Shown here piece after piece: positions 1-8,692 of a DNA stretch of 29,747 bases (the first letter of the stretch is position 1; every line of letters starts with the position of its first letter). The notes beneath the pieces were generated by a model. The model was not told the DNA's origin, made no database searches, and saw only the letters and a list, made by a program, of their open reading frames with translations. A program made the position numbers and the translations under genes. Location: NCBI GenBank assembly GCA_003427395.1, contig BFEA01000123.1, forward strand, positions 945,265-975,011. The letters are read 5' to 3'. The DNA is from Chara braunii (taxonomy: Eukaryota > Streptophyta > Charophyceae > Charales > Characeae).

Positions 1-87
<87 letters not shown>
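1..87. repeat. (AG)n microsatellite
   Basis: An uninterrupted AG dinucleotide tract opens the window; its true left end lies outside. Confidence 0.98.
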
Positions 88-91
<4 letters not shown>

Positions 92-478
92 GTTGCATTA
101 CTGTTGAAGAGTCATCTGAGTTGAGTCTGCACTTGAGCTATGGCATTCACTCAGTGACACACTGTTATAACTACGCAGGAACGGCCAATGTGCCCAAGAA
201 CATGTCACCAGAGATCCAGCTCTGGGGCTCATATCATGTCCACTGCCAGCTAGGCCAGTTACAGTTGCACGATGATCAAAAGCAGGGCCATCTAGACAAG
301 GCATTATGTGGAACTGGGTTGGCGAGCAGATAGCTAGAGAACAACAGAAAATGAGGAAGCAAAAGCAGAACAGGAGAAGAAACAAAGAAAATGCTCAAAG
401 AGTTTGAAAAACGCACTGTCACGGGGGAACACAACAACATGCAGTAGGTGCTAAGATCCAATATACAAGTCATCAGTG
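88..478. other. Unassigned stretch left of the gypsy element
   Basis: About 390 bases between the (AG)n tract and the gypsy insertion. Only short open frames on both strands are visible, without recognisable motifs or codon-like character. The right part is purine-rich (about 330-410). This is the left flank of the old insertion site; its continuation lies after 8692. Confidence 0.5.
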
Positions 479-482
479 TGAG
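479..482. repeat. Target site duplication TGAG, left copy
   Basis: TGAG immediately precedes the LTR terminus TGCAACG. The same four bases follow the other LTR terminus at 8689-8692. Ty3/gypsy integrases commonly leave 4-6 bp duplications. Four bases alone are weak, but they sit exactly at both independently defined LTR ends. Confidence 0.75.
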
Positions 483-1485
483 TGCAACGGACCCCTTGGT
501 CCAACACCGGTGAGCGCACACAATCACACCACATGCATGTATGAGAACACACACATAAATTCACACAGGAGACCAAAAGGATGAAGACCAGGTAGCGCAA
601 CTCAGTAATCCAACAAACAATTATGGGAGATAGAAGAGTTCTAGTCACCAGCGCTCATCAGCGCACACAAAGGTAACCAATACAAGCCCTCAGGTAAGTG
701 TCTCTTCCTCCAGCTCTTCTCTCTCTTACAAATCTCCCTAGCTATGTCCTTGCTGTGTCTTCTCTCCCTACACACGTGTACACTCACTAACCCCAACTCA
801 AGAATCTACTCTGAATACACCCACTGACATGCCTACTAACTATCTGAAGTCTACTACTAACTCCCTCCACTGGCGCAGCTATGGCTGCCTTTGCCCTGCC
901 AGCGCTATCTTCCTCTCTCTCTCCCTCACTTAGCGCAGCACTCTGGCTTCAGCGCTCGGCTCCTCACTACAGCGCACAAGTGCACCATCACTTCCACACT
1001 ACTCGCGAATGAGCAATCTGCCCGAATGGAAGGCTGGCCCCTCCTTTTGTAGTCTTGGTTTGCACTTCAACTCGTGCCAGCCTCTGTCCTGGGGCTTGAC
1101 TGGTTCCGGTACCACATCCCACGGCCTGTCTGCTTCTGAATGCCAAGGCCTGGAACTTTCGCGAATTTTCATTGGTCAGCTGCTGCTTAGGCCTTTGAGT
1201 CATGACTTTTCAAGCTTGACGAATGGATCTGACTATGAGCTTCGACTCCTGCCTTCGAGACACGATTCTTCTTTTTGGGACTGACCTTTCACTCGTGGAA
1301 TGTGACTTTCCAGTATGTCTTTTCATTATGGGACGTGACTCTTGCCCCTAAGACGTGACTGTTTATTGGGTACCAGTTGGAGTGGACTGCTAAGGTACCC
1401 GTGACTTTCCTGAATTCGGCCTTTCTTGGCCAGGCTTTTGACCCTGTGACCTGAGTCTGGGGTCTGAATCGTGGAAGGCCTTACA
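483..1485 (-). repeat. 3' LTR of the gypsy element
   Basis: Aligns along its length with 7727-8688. On the plus strand it starts TGCAACG and ends CCTTACA, so on the element strand it runs TGTAAGG...CGTTGCA. It is 1003 bp against 962 bp for its partner; the main length difference is a segment near 790-835 missing from the right copy. It holds eight AGCGC motifs (513-975) and four GTGACT motifs (1302-1406). Open frames inside it are incidental. Confidence 0.95.
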
Positions 1486-1500
1486 CTCTCGCCGGCCTAA
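1486..1500 (-). other. Polypurine tract (degenerate)
   Basis: Read on the element strand, the bases just before the 3' LTR end in GCGAGAG, a short purine-rich run in the position where plus-strand DNA synthesis is primed. The tract is interrupted by C residues, so it is weak or mutated. The call rests mainly on position. Confidence 0.5.
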
Positions 1501-1531
1501 ATTCGAGGTCCTCCGAGAAAATTAACAATTT

Positions 1532-1747
1532 TTATCTATCCACTATGTTAACTCCTCTCGTAGCTCTTTCGTAATATGACACAATATGCAGTGCTGTTTC
1601 TATTAATTCATCTCTCGTGAACCAGCGATCTTCTGTAGGTTCCTGATAGGCAAATCTAACCTTATACTGTCGCTGCGGTCTACCCATGTGTCCAGATGTG
1701 TAAACATCTTCCCCAACAATCCTATCCACATCGTATTTACCATCCAT
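1532..1747 (-). pseudogene. Integrase C-terminal chromodomain-like module
   Basis: A 71-residue open frame at the extreme 3' end of pol. It begins DGKYDVDRIVGED, then has QYKVRFAYQEPTEDRWFTRDEL, which follows the chromodomain layout of an initial V-x-x-I strand, a Y-x-V strand and a W followed by an acidic helix. In chromoviruses this module binds modified histone tails. It lies one frame away from the integrase. The switch falls at a run of four C's (about 1751-1756), so a one-base slip probably split the original polyprotein. It ends at a TAA only 47 bases from the LTR, as expected for the pol terminus. Confidence 0.75.
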
Positions 1748-1748
1748 A

Positions 1749-2852
1749 TCAGGGGAAAATCATAGATCTGCGTGATGGGAACATATCATTACTAACGCAA
1801 GGCAAGAACTTTGAAGCGTGAAACACCGGATACGTGTGCAGGTGTGGAGGAATCTCAACAACATAGGAAGGACCATCCACATCACCAATCACATCTAGAA
1901 TCTGCCAGGGTCCTTGATATGCAGGCAATAACTTCTGAGAAATATTCCCCTCAGGCAGGAACTCCTTTGACTTCACCCAAACCAAATCTCCTACAACAAA
2001 TTGTGAAGGTCTGCGATGCTTATTAGCCTGCTCTATCATCTGATGTGCTGTCTTGCTAATATTCTCTTTAACCTTTTCAATATCCTTCTGCTACTGCACA
2101 ACAAGCTTTTGTGTTCCCGGTGGAAGTCTCTGTATCTGATCAGGATTTAAATAGTCTATGGCCCTACGAGGGCGCCACCCCAAATGCAACTCAGTAGGTG
2201 TTCTGCAGGTAGATAGATGTACTGAGTTGTTATAGGCACTAACAAGTTTGGACAGACGTTCATCCCAGTCAAATTGATCTGGTCGGATGTACATTCGCAA
2301 CGTCGGTTGCAACAGTTTGTTCATTTGTTCTGTCTGTCCGTTAGTTTCAGGATGTCTACCTGAGGACATAGTCAACTTGGATTTGTAGACTTTCATAAGT
2401 TCCTGCCATTGTTCACCTGTGAACTGAGTATCTATGTCACTAACAATGGTTAAGGGATGACCGAAATCCTTTTCCTAATGATTGAAAAATTCCCAAATCA
2501 CCAAAGATGTCCTTGCTTCAGCGGGAAGTGGAACAAAGACAACGAATTTACTAAACCTGTCCACTATAACCATAACTTGACTTTTCCCACTTCTACTTCT
2601 TATTTTGGTGTCCATGAAGCCGATAGACACAAAGTCTCCAGGACCTGACGGAATAGGCAAAGGTTTGAGTAAACCAAAGGTAGGCTACGTGAAACTCTTG
2701 CTCCGCTGACAAACTTGACAGCCTTGCACATATTAAGCGATGCAGTCATGTTTCATTCCAGTCCATGTATAGAAACGCAGGAGGTTAGCATACGTTTTCC
2801 TCCAGCCAAAATGCCCCTCAGTGTCATGACATTCCCCTATAATCAAACTTCT
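1749..2852 (-). pseudogene. Gypsy integrase (H2C2 zinc finger, DDE core, GPY/F module)
   Basis: The N-terminal H2C2 finger is seen as H-DTEG-H near 2813-2828 and CQVCQRSK after a TAA at 2733-2735. The catalytic core follows: the first Asp position (family pattern S-x-D-F) reads SIGF, the second is kept in VSDIDTQFTGEQW, and the Glu is kept in HPETNGQTEQ. The C-terminal part contains LLPAYQGPWQILDVIG and VFHASKFLPC, typical of the GPY/F module. In-frame stops at 2733 and in the following linker, after FFNH and after KLVVQ, break it, although one frame runs through the whole stretch. It would have joined the cDNA to host DNA in the nucleus. With Gly in place of the first acidic residue and four or more stops it cannot work. 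Confidence 0.9.
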
Positions 2853-3438
2853 AATCTCTTCGTTGTGTGGAATACAAAATTTATCATGCACATCCATTTT
2901 TTCAAACAACAATCCTTGAGTCACTCTATAATCCGGTACTTCATGAGGAGCCTCTTGCACTTTCTTTATTAACGCGCTATAGATAGGATCAGCAACGTAT
3001 GCAATCCTAACTTTCTCTTGCACATCATCGCCTATGTCCAAATATGTCACAATGGCACTAAAAAAGTCAGATCTTCGACTGAATGTGTCGACGATAACAT
3101 TGTACTTACCCTTTATTGGCTTCAATTCAAAGTCAAACTGATCAATCTTTCCGGCCCACCTAGTCAGTTTAAGTGTCATCCGAGTCTGGGTTTTTGGCCA
3201 GCGAAAGTGTCTCATGATCTGAGTAGACTTTAAAGTGACGTCCCAACAGATATTGTCGTTAGTGGTTCAATGCTTCCCTTAGAGCGAACAACTCTCTCTC
3301 ATAGGTAGAAGCGGTGACCTTTTCGCTAGGCAGTTTACAAGACATAAATTCTATAGGCCTGTACCCCTTTCCATTGTCTTGCTGAAGTACAACACCAATC
3401 CCGTATTTACTGGCGTCAGTGGTTACAATAAAAGGCAG
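2853..3438 (-). pseudogene. Gypsy RNase H and connection to integrase
   Basis: RNase H would degrade the RNA of the RNA-DNA hybrid. The first Asp is seen in VTTDASKYGIG, the Glu in STYERELFAL, the Asp of KVYSDHETL after a TAA at 3259, and the last Asp in NVIVDTFSRR. The frame changes near 3180-3215, between DHETLSLAK and MTLKLTRWAGKIDQFDFEL, so at least one indel has occurred. A linker leads to the integrase finger. The four acidic positions look retained, so loss is through the stop and the shift. Confidence 0.88.
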
Positions 3439-4473
3439 AGATGGGTCGACAACTTTCAATACCGAGTAATTAATCAAACATTTCTTTAAACGCTTGAAAG
3501 ACGCAGTACAATCCTGATCCCATTTCCAGATAGTTTCTTTCTTTAACAGTTTGTGCAATGGGGCAGCGATTACCGTAAAGTTTTGAACGAACTTGTGGTA
3601 ATAGTTAGCCAGACCAAGAAACGAGCGCAATTCCGTCAATGTGCACGGGTTAGGCCAATCTCTAATAGTTGCAACATTAGTGTCTTCTGATTTAATCCCA
3701 TCACCATCTACCATAAGTCCCAAGTAAAGGACCTGACGTTTTGCCCACTCACATTTCTTCGGGTTAATCTTAAATTTCGCTTCCTGCAATTTATTAACCA
3801 CAACTCGAAGGTGCTCCTCATGACTCAGACTCCTACTGAAAATCGGTATGTCATCTAGATAAACAACGACGAACTTCTCAAGTCAATCACGAAAAAGTTC
3901 ATTCATACATTGTTGGAAGGTTGCAGGGGCATTTCCCAAACCAAACGGCATCACCACAAACTCATAGTGGCCATATCCCGTTCGAAAAGTTGTTTTGTGT
4001 TGATCCTCGGGCAATACCGCAATCTAATGATATCCCGATTTCAGATCAATTTTCGAGAAATACTTGCAACCCTGAACTCGGAGATCGTTTATGCGTGGTA
4101 ACAGTTCTGCATTCTTAATGGTGATTGCATTGAGTCCCCTATAGTCTATACACATATGCAGTTCGCCGCCTTTCTTTGGCACAAACAGAACTGGTGCACC
4201 GAATGGTGAGGAACTCGGTTTAACCTACCCTTTCTCAAGCAACTCATCTAATTGCTTTCGCAGTTCATCAAGCTCTTGTGGACACATCATGTAGATAGGG
4301 ACCTTGGGTTCTAACTCTATCCGGTGTTTAGTTTCTCTCTCCACCACTCCACTTAAGGCTTCTCCAATATCAGCGAACTCAACAAGCAACTTCTGCACGG
4401 TGGGCGGAATAGGTTCTTTCTCTTTTTTTTCTTCACAAGACCGGGCGCACATATGCAACAAGCACTTGGTCAT
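3439..4473 (-). pseudogene. Gypsy reverse transcriptase
   Basis: RT blocks appear in order on the minus strand: [57 protein letters not shown], then the catalytic VVYLDDIPIFS near 3850, followed by the thumb (LGLMVDGDGI, ELRSFLGLANYYHKF). The YLDD box is intact. Three in-frame stops break it: TAG at 4225-4227 where the family has Trp, TAG at 4024-4026 where it has Gln, and TGA at 3883-3885. The first two are each explained by one transition. A short stretch between LLPRINDL and QGCKYF looks about two codons shorter than usual. It would copy the element RNA from the tRNA primer in cytoplasmic particles. Confidence 0.93.
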
Positions 4474-5194
4474 TCTTGTCTACATGCCAGGCGAACGCGG
4501 GGGCACTCATGCAGCAAAGGGATAGGCTATTCTCTACGCCAAATGCATGGTAAAGTCAAATTTTCTTCTTCCCACCTGTTGGGCTAGGCAAGCAACCCTC
4601 ATGCTCACCCAATTTCACATCTGCATCAGCGGCCTCACCCCAATCAGTTCCTAGTATCATGTCAAAAGGGAGACCGTCCTCCACTAAGAATGTCATGGAG
4701 TGCAAAACATGTTCCACCTTTCCCCCTGCCTCCCACCGGAAGTATGCCCTAACCCCTTCAACATAACTATCAAGCATCATTTCTCTATTATCCGCTAGCT
4801 TACTTACAATGGGTTGTTCTAACTTTTGGACCTTCAGCCCTAGGCGCACTTTCTGCAGCCCTTTCTTGCTTATATAGTTGTGCGTTGACTCATTATCTAC
4901 TAACGCGTCAACTCTTACTCCTGTAACCTCTACATCTGCAATTATTAAGTGCCCTTTTCTTTTCTTCATTTCGGTCCAAGCGCGGCGACGAGTGATCAGT
5001 TCATCACCTACGCTTGTGAGGGAACCACCTAGAGAAGTCCTAGCACAAGCAACTTCTAGGCGGCTAACTAGGTGGGGGCCAACTACCGTCTCAGTCTCTT
5101 CCATTGGGATCTCTGGATGAGGGGTTGACAGTCTGCTTGCATCCAGAGTCCCCGTCGAGGCAAGTGCAACCTCTACTGGTTGTTCTCTTTTGGG
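4474..5194 (-). pseudogene. Gypsy aspartic protease region
   Basis: A retropepsin-like domain: VRVDALVDNESTHNYIS around the active site, and FDMILGTDWGEAADADVKL in the C-terminal part. The triad expected as D-S/T-G reads D-N-E; both changes fit G-to-A transitions on the element strand (codons AAT and GAG), so the protease is inactive. The frame is -1 relative to gag and runs open from the slippery heptamer at 5188-5194 to a TGA near 4556. The same frame continues with WHVDKNDQVLVAYVRP before a further shift in an A run near 4420-4432 leads into RT. Its job would be to cut Gag-Pol in the particle. Confidence 0.88.
5167..5194 (-). other. Candidate -1 ribosomal frameshift site between gag and pol
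   Basis: On the element strand the gag frame reads TAC CCA AAA GAG. CCCAAAA (5188-5194 on the plus strand) is a canonical X-XXY-YYZ heptamer. Slipping back one base gives exactly the frame that continues into the protease. Gag would otherwise end at the TAG at 5173-5175. Five bases downstream a CAACC/GGTTG stem with a six-base loop can form (5167-5182). The alternative is a decay indel in the same run. Confidence 0.55.
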
Positions 5195-6147
5195 TACCTA
5201 TAATCGGGACAAAAGGGAATAATGTGGTCAGGGTCACCACATTTAAAACATTGTCCAGCCTTGTGACGTTATTCCCATGTTTTCTCGTCTATACCCATCT
5301 CTAACCAAGGTTTGCCTTCAACTATCCCTGGGTGTTCCGGGTATGGCCGTCTACCTCTACCTCTTCCTCCTGTGGAGTTGGAACTTCTACCTCCTTACGA
5401 GGGACCATTACCCCTACCTCCCACGTAGTAGCTACCTTCGTCACTACCCCTCTGGGTGGCGGGTCCTTTTCCTCCACCTCGACCGCGGCTTCCTCTTCCT
5501 CTACCACGGCCTCTTCCTCCTTGTTGCCCTCCCCTGCGGGCTGTAACAACCGCATAGTCCTCTCCCTGGGCTAAGTGACGATTGCTATCTTCTTCCAGTC
5601 CATCTTCTATTTGGTCATATGTAAGCGATTCTACTACTTCTTCTTCGAAGGTGACCAAAAAATTATCTTTACTTGCTATATTTTCAGAAATTGTTCGATC
5701 TTTCCACTTCTTGCCAGCCTGCAGGTCTTTCCAGTAATGACAGTATTGTGCCTCTTGCAGGAAACCAGCGTGATCTACAACGATCTTGCTAAACTTTTCA
5801 TATGTCATTCCCTCTTCTTTAGTACGGGGATATAGTTGTGTCCTGAGGGGGTCTGGGAGTGCTCTAGCGAAGTTATTCAGGATCTGGGTTGATGTTAATC
5901 TATGATCTGGGCATTGTAACAATTCATCCATCGTGGCCGTGAGGGCTGATGCACTCTTTCATTTACGGTCGCCTATATTAAGAATCAAAGACTCAGTCCT
6001 ACGAGCCAGGTTCTTATCTTCGAACCTTTCTCTAAGGGCTTTGAAAAAGTCGTCGATCCTCATCTGTTGAGATAACTTTACCATGGTTGTGCAACCTGCT
6101 TCTTTCATCAAAGAAATAGTATCCCCGACCATACACGAACCTTCCAT
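5173..6147 (-). pseudogene. Gypsy gag, core and CCHC zinc knuckle
   Basis: One frame runs from 6147 to a TAG at 5173 with three internal stops (about 5959, 5395, and one just before the knuckle). It shows a gag-like helical segment (FFKALRERFEDKNLARR; ALPDPLRTQLYPRTKEEG), then a Gly-Arg-rich run of RG repeats near 5440-5500 typical of nucleic-acid-binding tails. The zinc knuckle CFKCGDPDHIIPFC at 5209-5250 fits CX2CX4HX4C. Gag packages element RNA in virus-like particles. It carries the knuckle on the gag side and the protease one frame back, so Gag and Gag-Pol would be made in different amounts. Confidence 0.85.
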
Positions 6148-6429
6148 ATATCCCCATCATCACCGTCATCGTCTCCATCTCCCTCCCCGCCCACCAATCT
6201 TCAATTGTTTAATCACAATAAGGTCCCTAAGTCTTTGGCAAGGAGCTTCATCTAACTGCTCCACATAATCGTGGACTCGCAAGTCAATTTGTGGCGAGAC
6301 AGTATTTCGGAAATTATTTCGGGTATCAGTAAATTCACCCTGTTGCGCCTCTACTGGTTACGGTCTGATGAAGTACAGCGAGTTGATCGTTGGTATGAAG
6401 GAGGGCATCCGTGCCATCAGTGAGGAGGG

Positions 6430-7076
6430 TAAGTCATTTTTCTATTGCAACTTGTTTCCCTTTTTGTTCTTGCAACATCTACCGCAATCTCTCTCCCTTC
6501 GCTTTCATCATCTTCTTCTCATAAATCTTTTTTCTCCTTTCTAGTAGCATGCGATTATGCAAGCTTGCTCTCTTCTCCTCCACCAACAATTGTTTCTCTG
6601 CCATATTTTTCACTTCAGACAACAACTTGAGGAAATCTGCCTTCTCTTCCTCACTCTCCTCTGGCAGCTCCTCCCGTAATCCAAACTAGCCTAGCCAGTC
6701 CATTGCCTCCAAGTTTCAACTGGCGCATCCGTATGCCACCCATATGATTGTTCTCAGCCTGGTCCGCCCATGGTTACCTCTCCTTCTTTCCAATCTTTCT
6801 CCCACATCTTCTTCTTCTTCTTCTTCTTCTTCTTCTTCTTCTTCTTCTTCTTCTTCTTTCTTCTTTTTATCTTTTTAATTATTCCATCAACTTCTTTTCC
6901 TTTGCCTTCATCTCCTTCTCCAACTTCTCTGTTTCTTCTTGCAACTTCTTCTTCACTTCCTCCTCCTTTTTCTTTATTTTTTCCTCCTTTTCTTTTTTCT
7001 TTTCTGCTAAGCGGCGATTTATCTCAGCCTTCTGTTCAACTACTTGGGCCTGTGTCGACTTCTCGGACCTCAACAC
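6430..7076 (-). pseudogene. Lys/Glu-rich coiled-coil part of gag
   Basis: Translated leftward, two blocks are strongly charged and helical. The block at 6879-7076 starts MLRSEKSTQAQVVEQ and runs into repeating K/E heptad-like sequence; the block near 6440-6600 includes LLERRKKIYEKKMMK. The two are in different frames and are separated by a GAA/AAG microsatellite encoding poly-Lys or poly-Glu. This looks like an N-terminal coiled coil of gag that has been enlarged by, or eroded into, simple sequence. The true gag start cannot be fixed: the Met at 7076 is only the first visible one. Confidence 0.6.
6807..6860. repeat. (TTC)n microsatellite
   Basis: About 18 nearly perfect TTC units on the plus strand inside the gypsy gag coiled-coil region; pyrimidine-rich sequence continues to about 7010. 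Confidence 0.95.
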
Positions 7077-7319
7077 AGCATGTGAAAAGAGGGTTCTCTA
7101 GAACCCAAGAGGAAAAAAGAAACGAAGGAGTGGTCCCCAAAGCACTGGCAGGGCCAGAAGTGCGAACATAGGATAGTTATCCATGGTGATCAAAAGCACA
7201 GGTACCTACCCTCCACCTCGCCACCACTTAGACCTACCCCTTCTACTAGCGACTAACTTATGAGTGGGTTTGACTGTTACGGACTGTCGTGTACCTTCCC
7301 ATAACTATTTATATGTATG

Positions 7320-7364
<45 letters not shown>

Positions 7365-7711
7365 CAGTTGGACTGGTTTCTAGACTCAACTATGTCACAA
7401 GATTCGATTCAGCCCAGCAGCAGCGACTCCAAGGTTGGGAAGGTACCAAACACCAATACAAATCGGCAAGCAATACAAGTTTTAATGGAGGGATGTACTT
7501 CACTCAGATGAACGTTTTGTTGATGAAGTTCCACGGCTGCTCCAATGCTCCAACGCGGTAGCAACAGGTATGTAACCAAGCCACTTCTTCTTCGGCCTTC
7601 TTCTTTCCCCCCCCTTACACCAGTCTTCTCCCCACTCAACTCACTCTCTTATCTCCCTCCTTGCCGACCTTGATCATTGTCAGCGATGTCCAATGGGTGT
7701 AACGAGCCACT
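7077..7711 (-). other. Gypsy 5' leader between primer site and gag
   Basis: No convincing coding sequence in about 630 bases. It holds a (TA)n tract at 7318-7363. Short frames here lack gag-like character. By position it is the leader of the element RNA. Confidence 0.5.
7318..7363. repeat. (TA)n microsatellite
   Basis: Alternating TA run in the gypsy leader, about 40 bases perfect. Confidence 0.95.
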
Positions 7712-7723
7712 GCTCCGATATCA
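7712..7723 (-). other. Primer binding site, initiator-Met-tRNA type
   Basis: Three bases inside the 5' LTR, the element strand reads TGATATCGGAGC, matching 10 of 12 positions of the usual plant primer site TGGTATCAGAGC, which pairs with the 3' end of initiator methionine tRNA. It fixes the element orientation. Confidence 0.8.
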
Positions 7724-7726
7724 ATT

Positions 7727-8688
7727 TGCAACGAACCCCTTGGTCCAACAGCGGTAAGCGCACACAATCACACCACATGCATGTATGAGAACACACAAAA
7801 TTCACACAGGATACCAAAAGGGTGAAGACCAAGTAGCGCAACTCAGTAATCCAACAAACAATTATGGGAGATATAAGAGTTATAGTCACCAACGCTCATC
7901 AGCGCACTCAAAGGTAACCAATACAAACCCTAAGGTAAGTGTTTCTTCCTTCAGCTCTTAACTCTCTTATGAATCTCCCTAGCTATGTCCAGGCTGTGTC
8001 TTTTCTCCCTACACGTGTGTACACTCACTAATAACTATCTGAAGTCTACTACTACCTCCCTGCACTGGCGCAGCTATGGCTGCCTTTCCCCTGCCAGTGC
8101 TATCTTCCTCTCTCTCTCCCTCACTTAGCGCAGCACTCTGGCTTCAACGCTCGACTCTTCACTCCAGCACACAAGTGCACCCGCACTTCCACACTACTCG
8201 CGAATGAGCAGTCTGCCCGAATGGGAGGCTGGCCCCTCCTTTTGTAGTCTTGGTTTGCACTTCAGCTCATGCCAGCCTTTGTCCTGGGTCTTGACTGGTT
8301 CCGGTACGACGGTACCACATCCCATGGTCTGTTTGCTTCTGAATGCCAAGGCCTGGAACTTTCCCAAATTTTCATTGGTCAGCTGCTGCTTAGGCCTTTG
8401 AGTCATGACTTTTCAAGTTTGGCGAATGGATATGACTGTGAACTTTGACTCCTGCCTTTGAGACACGACTCTTGTTTTTAGGACTGACCTTTCACTCATG
8501 GGATGTGACTTTCCAGTATGTCTTTTCATTATGGGACGTGACTGTTGGCCCTAAGATGTGACGGTTTATTGGGTACTTGTTGGAGTGGACTGCTAAGGTA
8601 CCCATGACTTTGCTGAATTTGGCCTTTCTCGGCCAGACTTTTGACCCTGTTACCCGAGTTTGGGTTCTGAATCGTGGAATACCTTACA
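7727..8688 (-). repeat. 5' LTR of the gypsy element
   Basis: Partner of 483-1485 with the same termini. It directs transcription leftward. Compared with the left copy it has lost several AGCGC sites by changes at the CpG (for example AGCGCT to AACGCT or AGTGCT), and lacks a segment of roughly 40 bases near 8030. Confidence 0.95.
8237..8378 (-). promoter_or_regulatory. Putative LTR promoter: TATA-like box and CCAAT box
   Basis: On the element strand GACTACAAAAGGA (8237-8249) is a TATA-like element, and CCAAT (8374-8378, in GACCAATGAAAAT) lies about 125 bases upstream. Both are identical in the left LTR while their surroundings differ. Initiation would then fall near 8200-8215. This is pattern-based; no start site is known. 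Confidence 0.4.
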
Positions 8689-8692
8689 TGAG
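8689..8692. repeat. Target site duplication TGAG, right copy
   Basis: Matches 479-482 exactly at the outer edge of the 5' LTR. Confidence 0.75.

Larger units (their letters stand above)
483..8688 (-). mobile_element. Ty3/gypsy LTR retrotransposon, chromodomain type, full length but dead
   Basis: An 8.2-kb element with two homologous LTRs ending TG...CA, a 4-bp target duplication, a primer binding site next to the right LTR and a short purine-rich tract next to the left one, so transcription runs leftward. The internal order on the minus strand is gag, protease, RT, RNase H, integrase, chromodomain. That order and the C-terminal chromodomain define the chromovirus branch of Ty3/gypsy; the chromodomain is known to steer integration to particular chromatin. 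Every domain carries stops, shifts or lost catalytic residues, and the LTRs differ by many substitutions and a deletion of roughly 40 bases in the right copy, so the insertion is old. Confidence 0.95.

Noticed and set aside
5277-5574. Plus-strand frames rich in Leu, Ser or Tyr near 5277-5574
   Set aside because: They are shadows of the Gly-Arg-rich gag tail on the other strand.
6748-7171. Plus-strand Phe/Leu-rich frames resembling membrane proteins
   Set aside because: They translate the (TTC)n tract and the antisense of the gag coiled coil.
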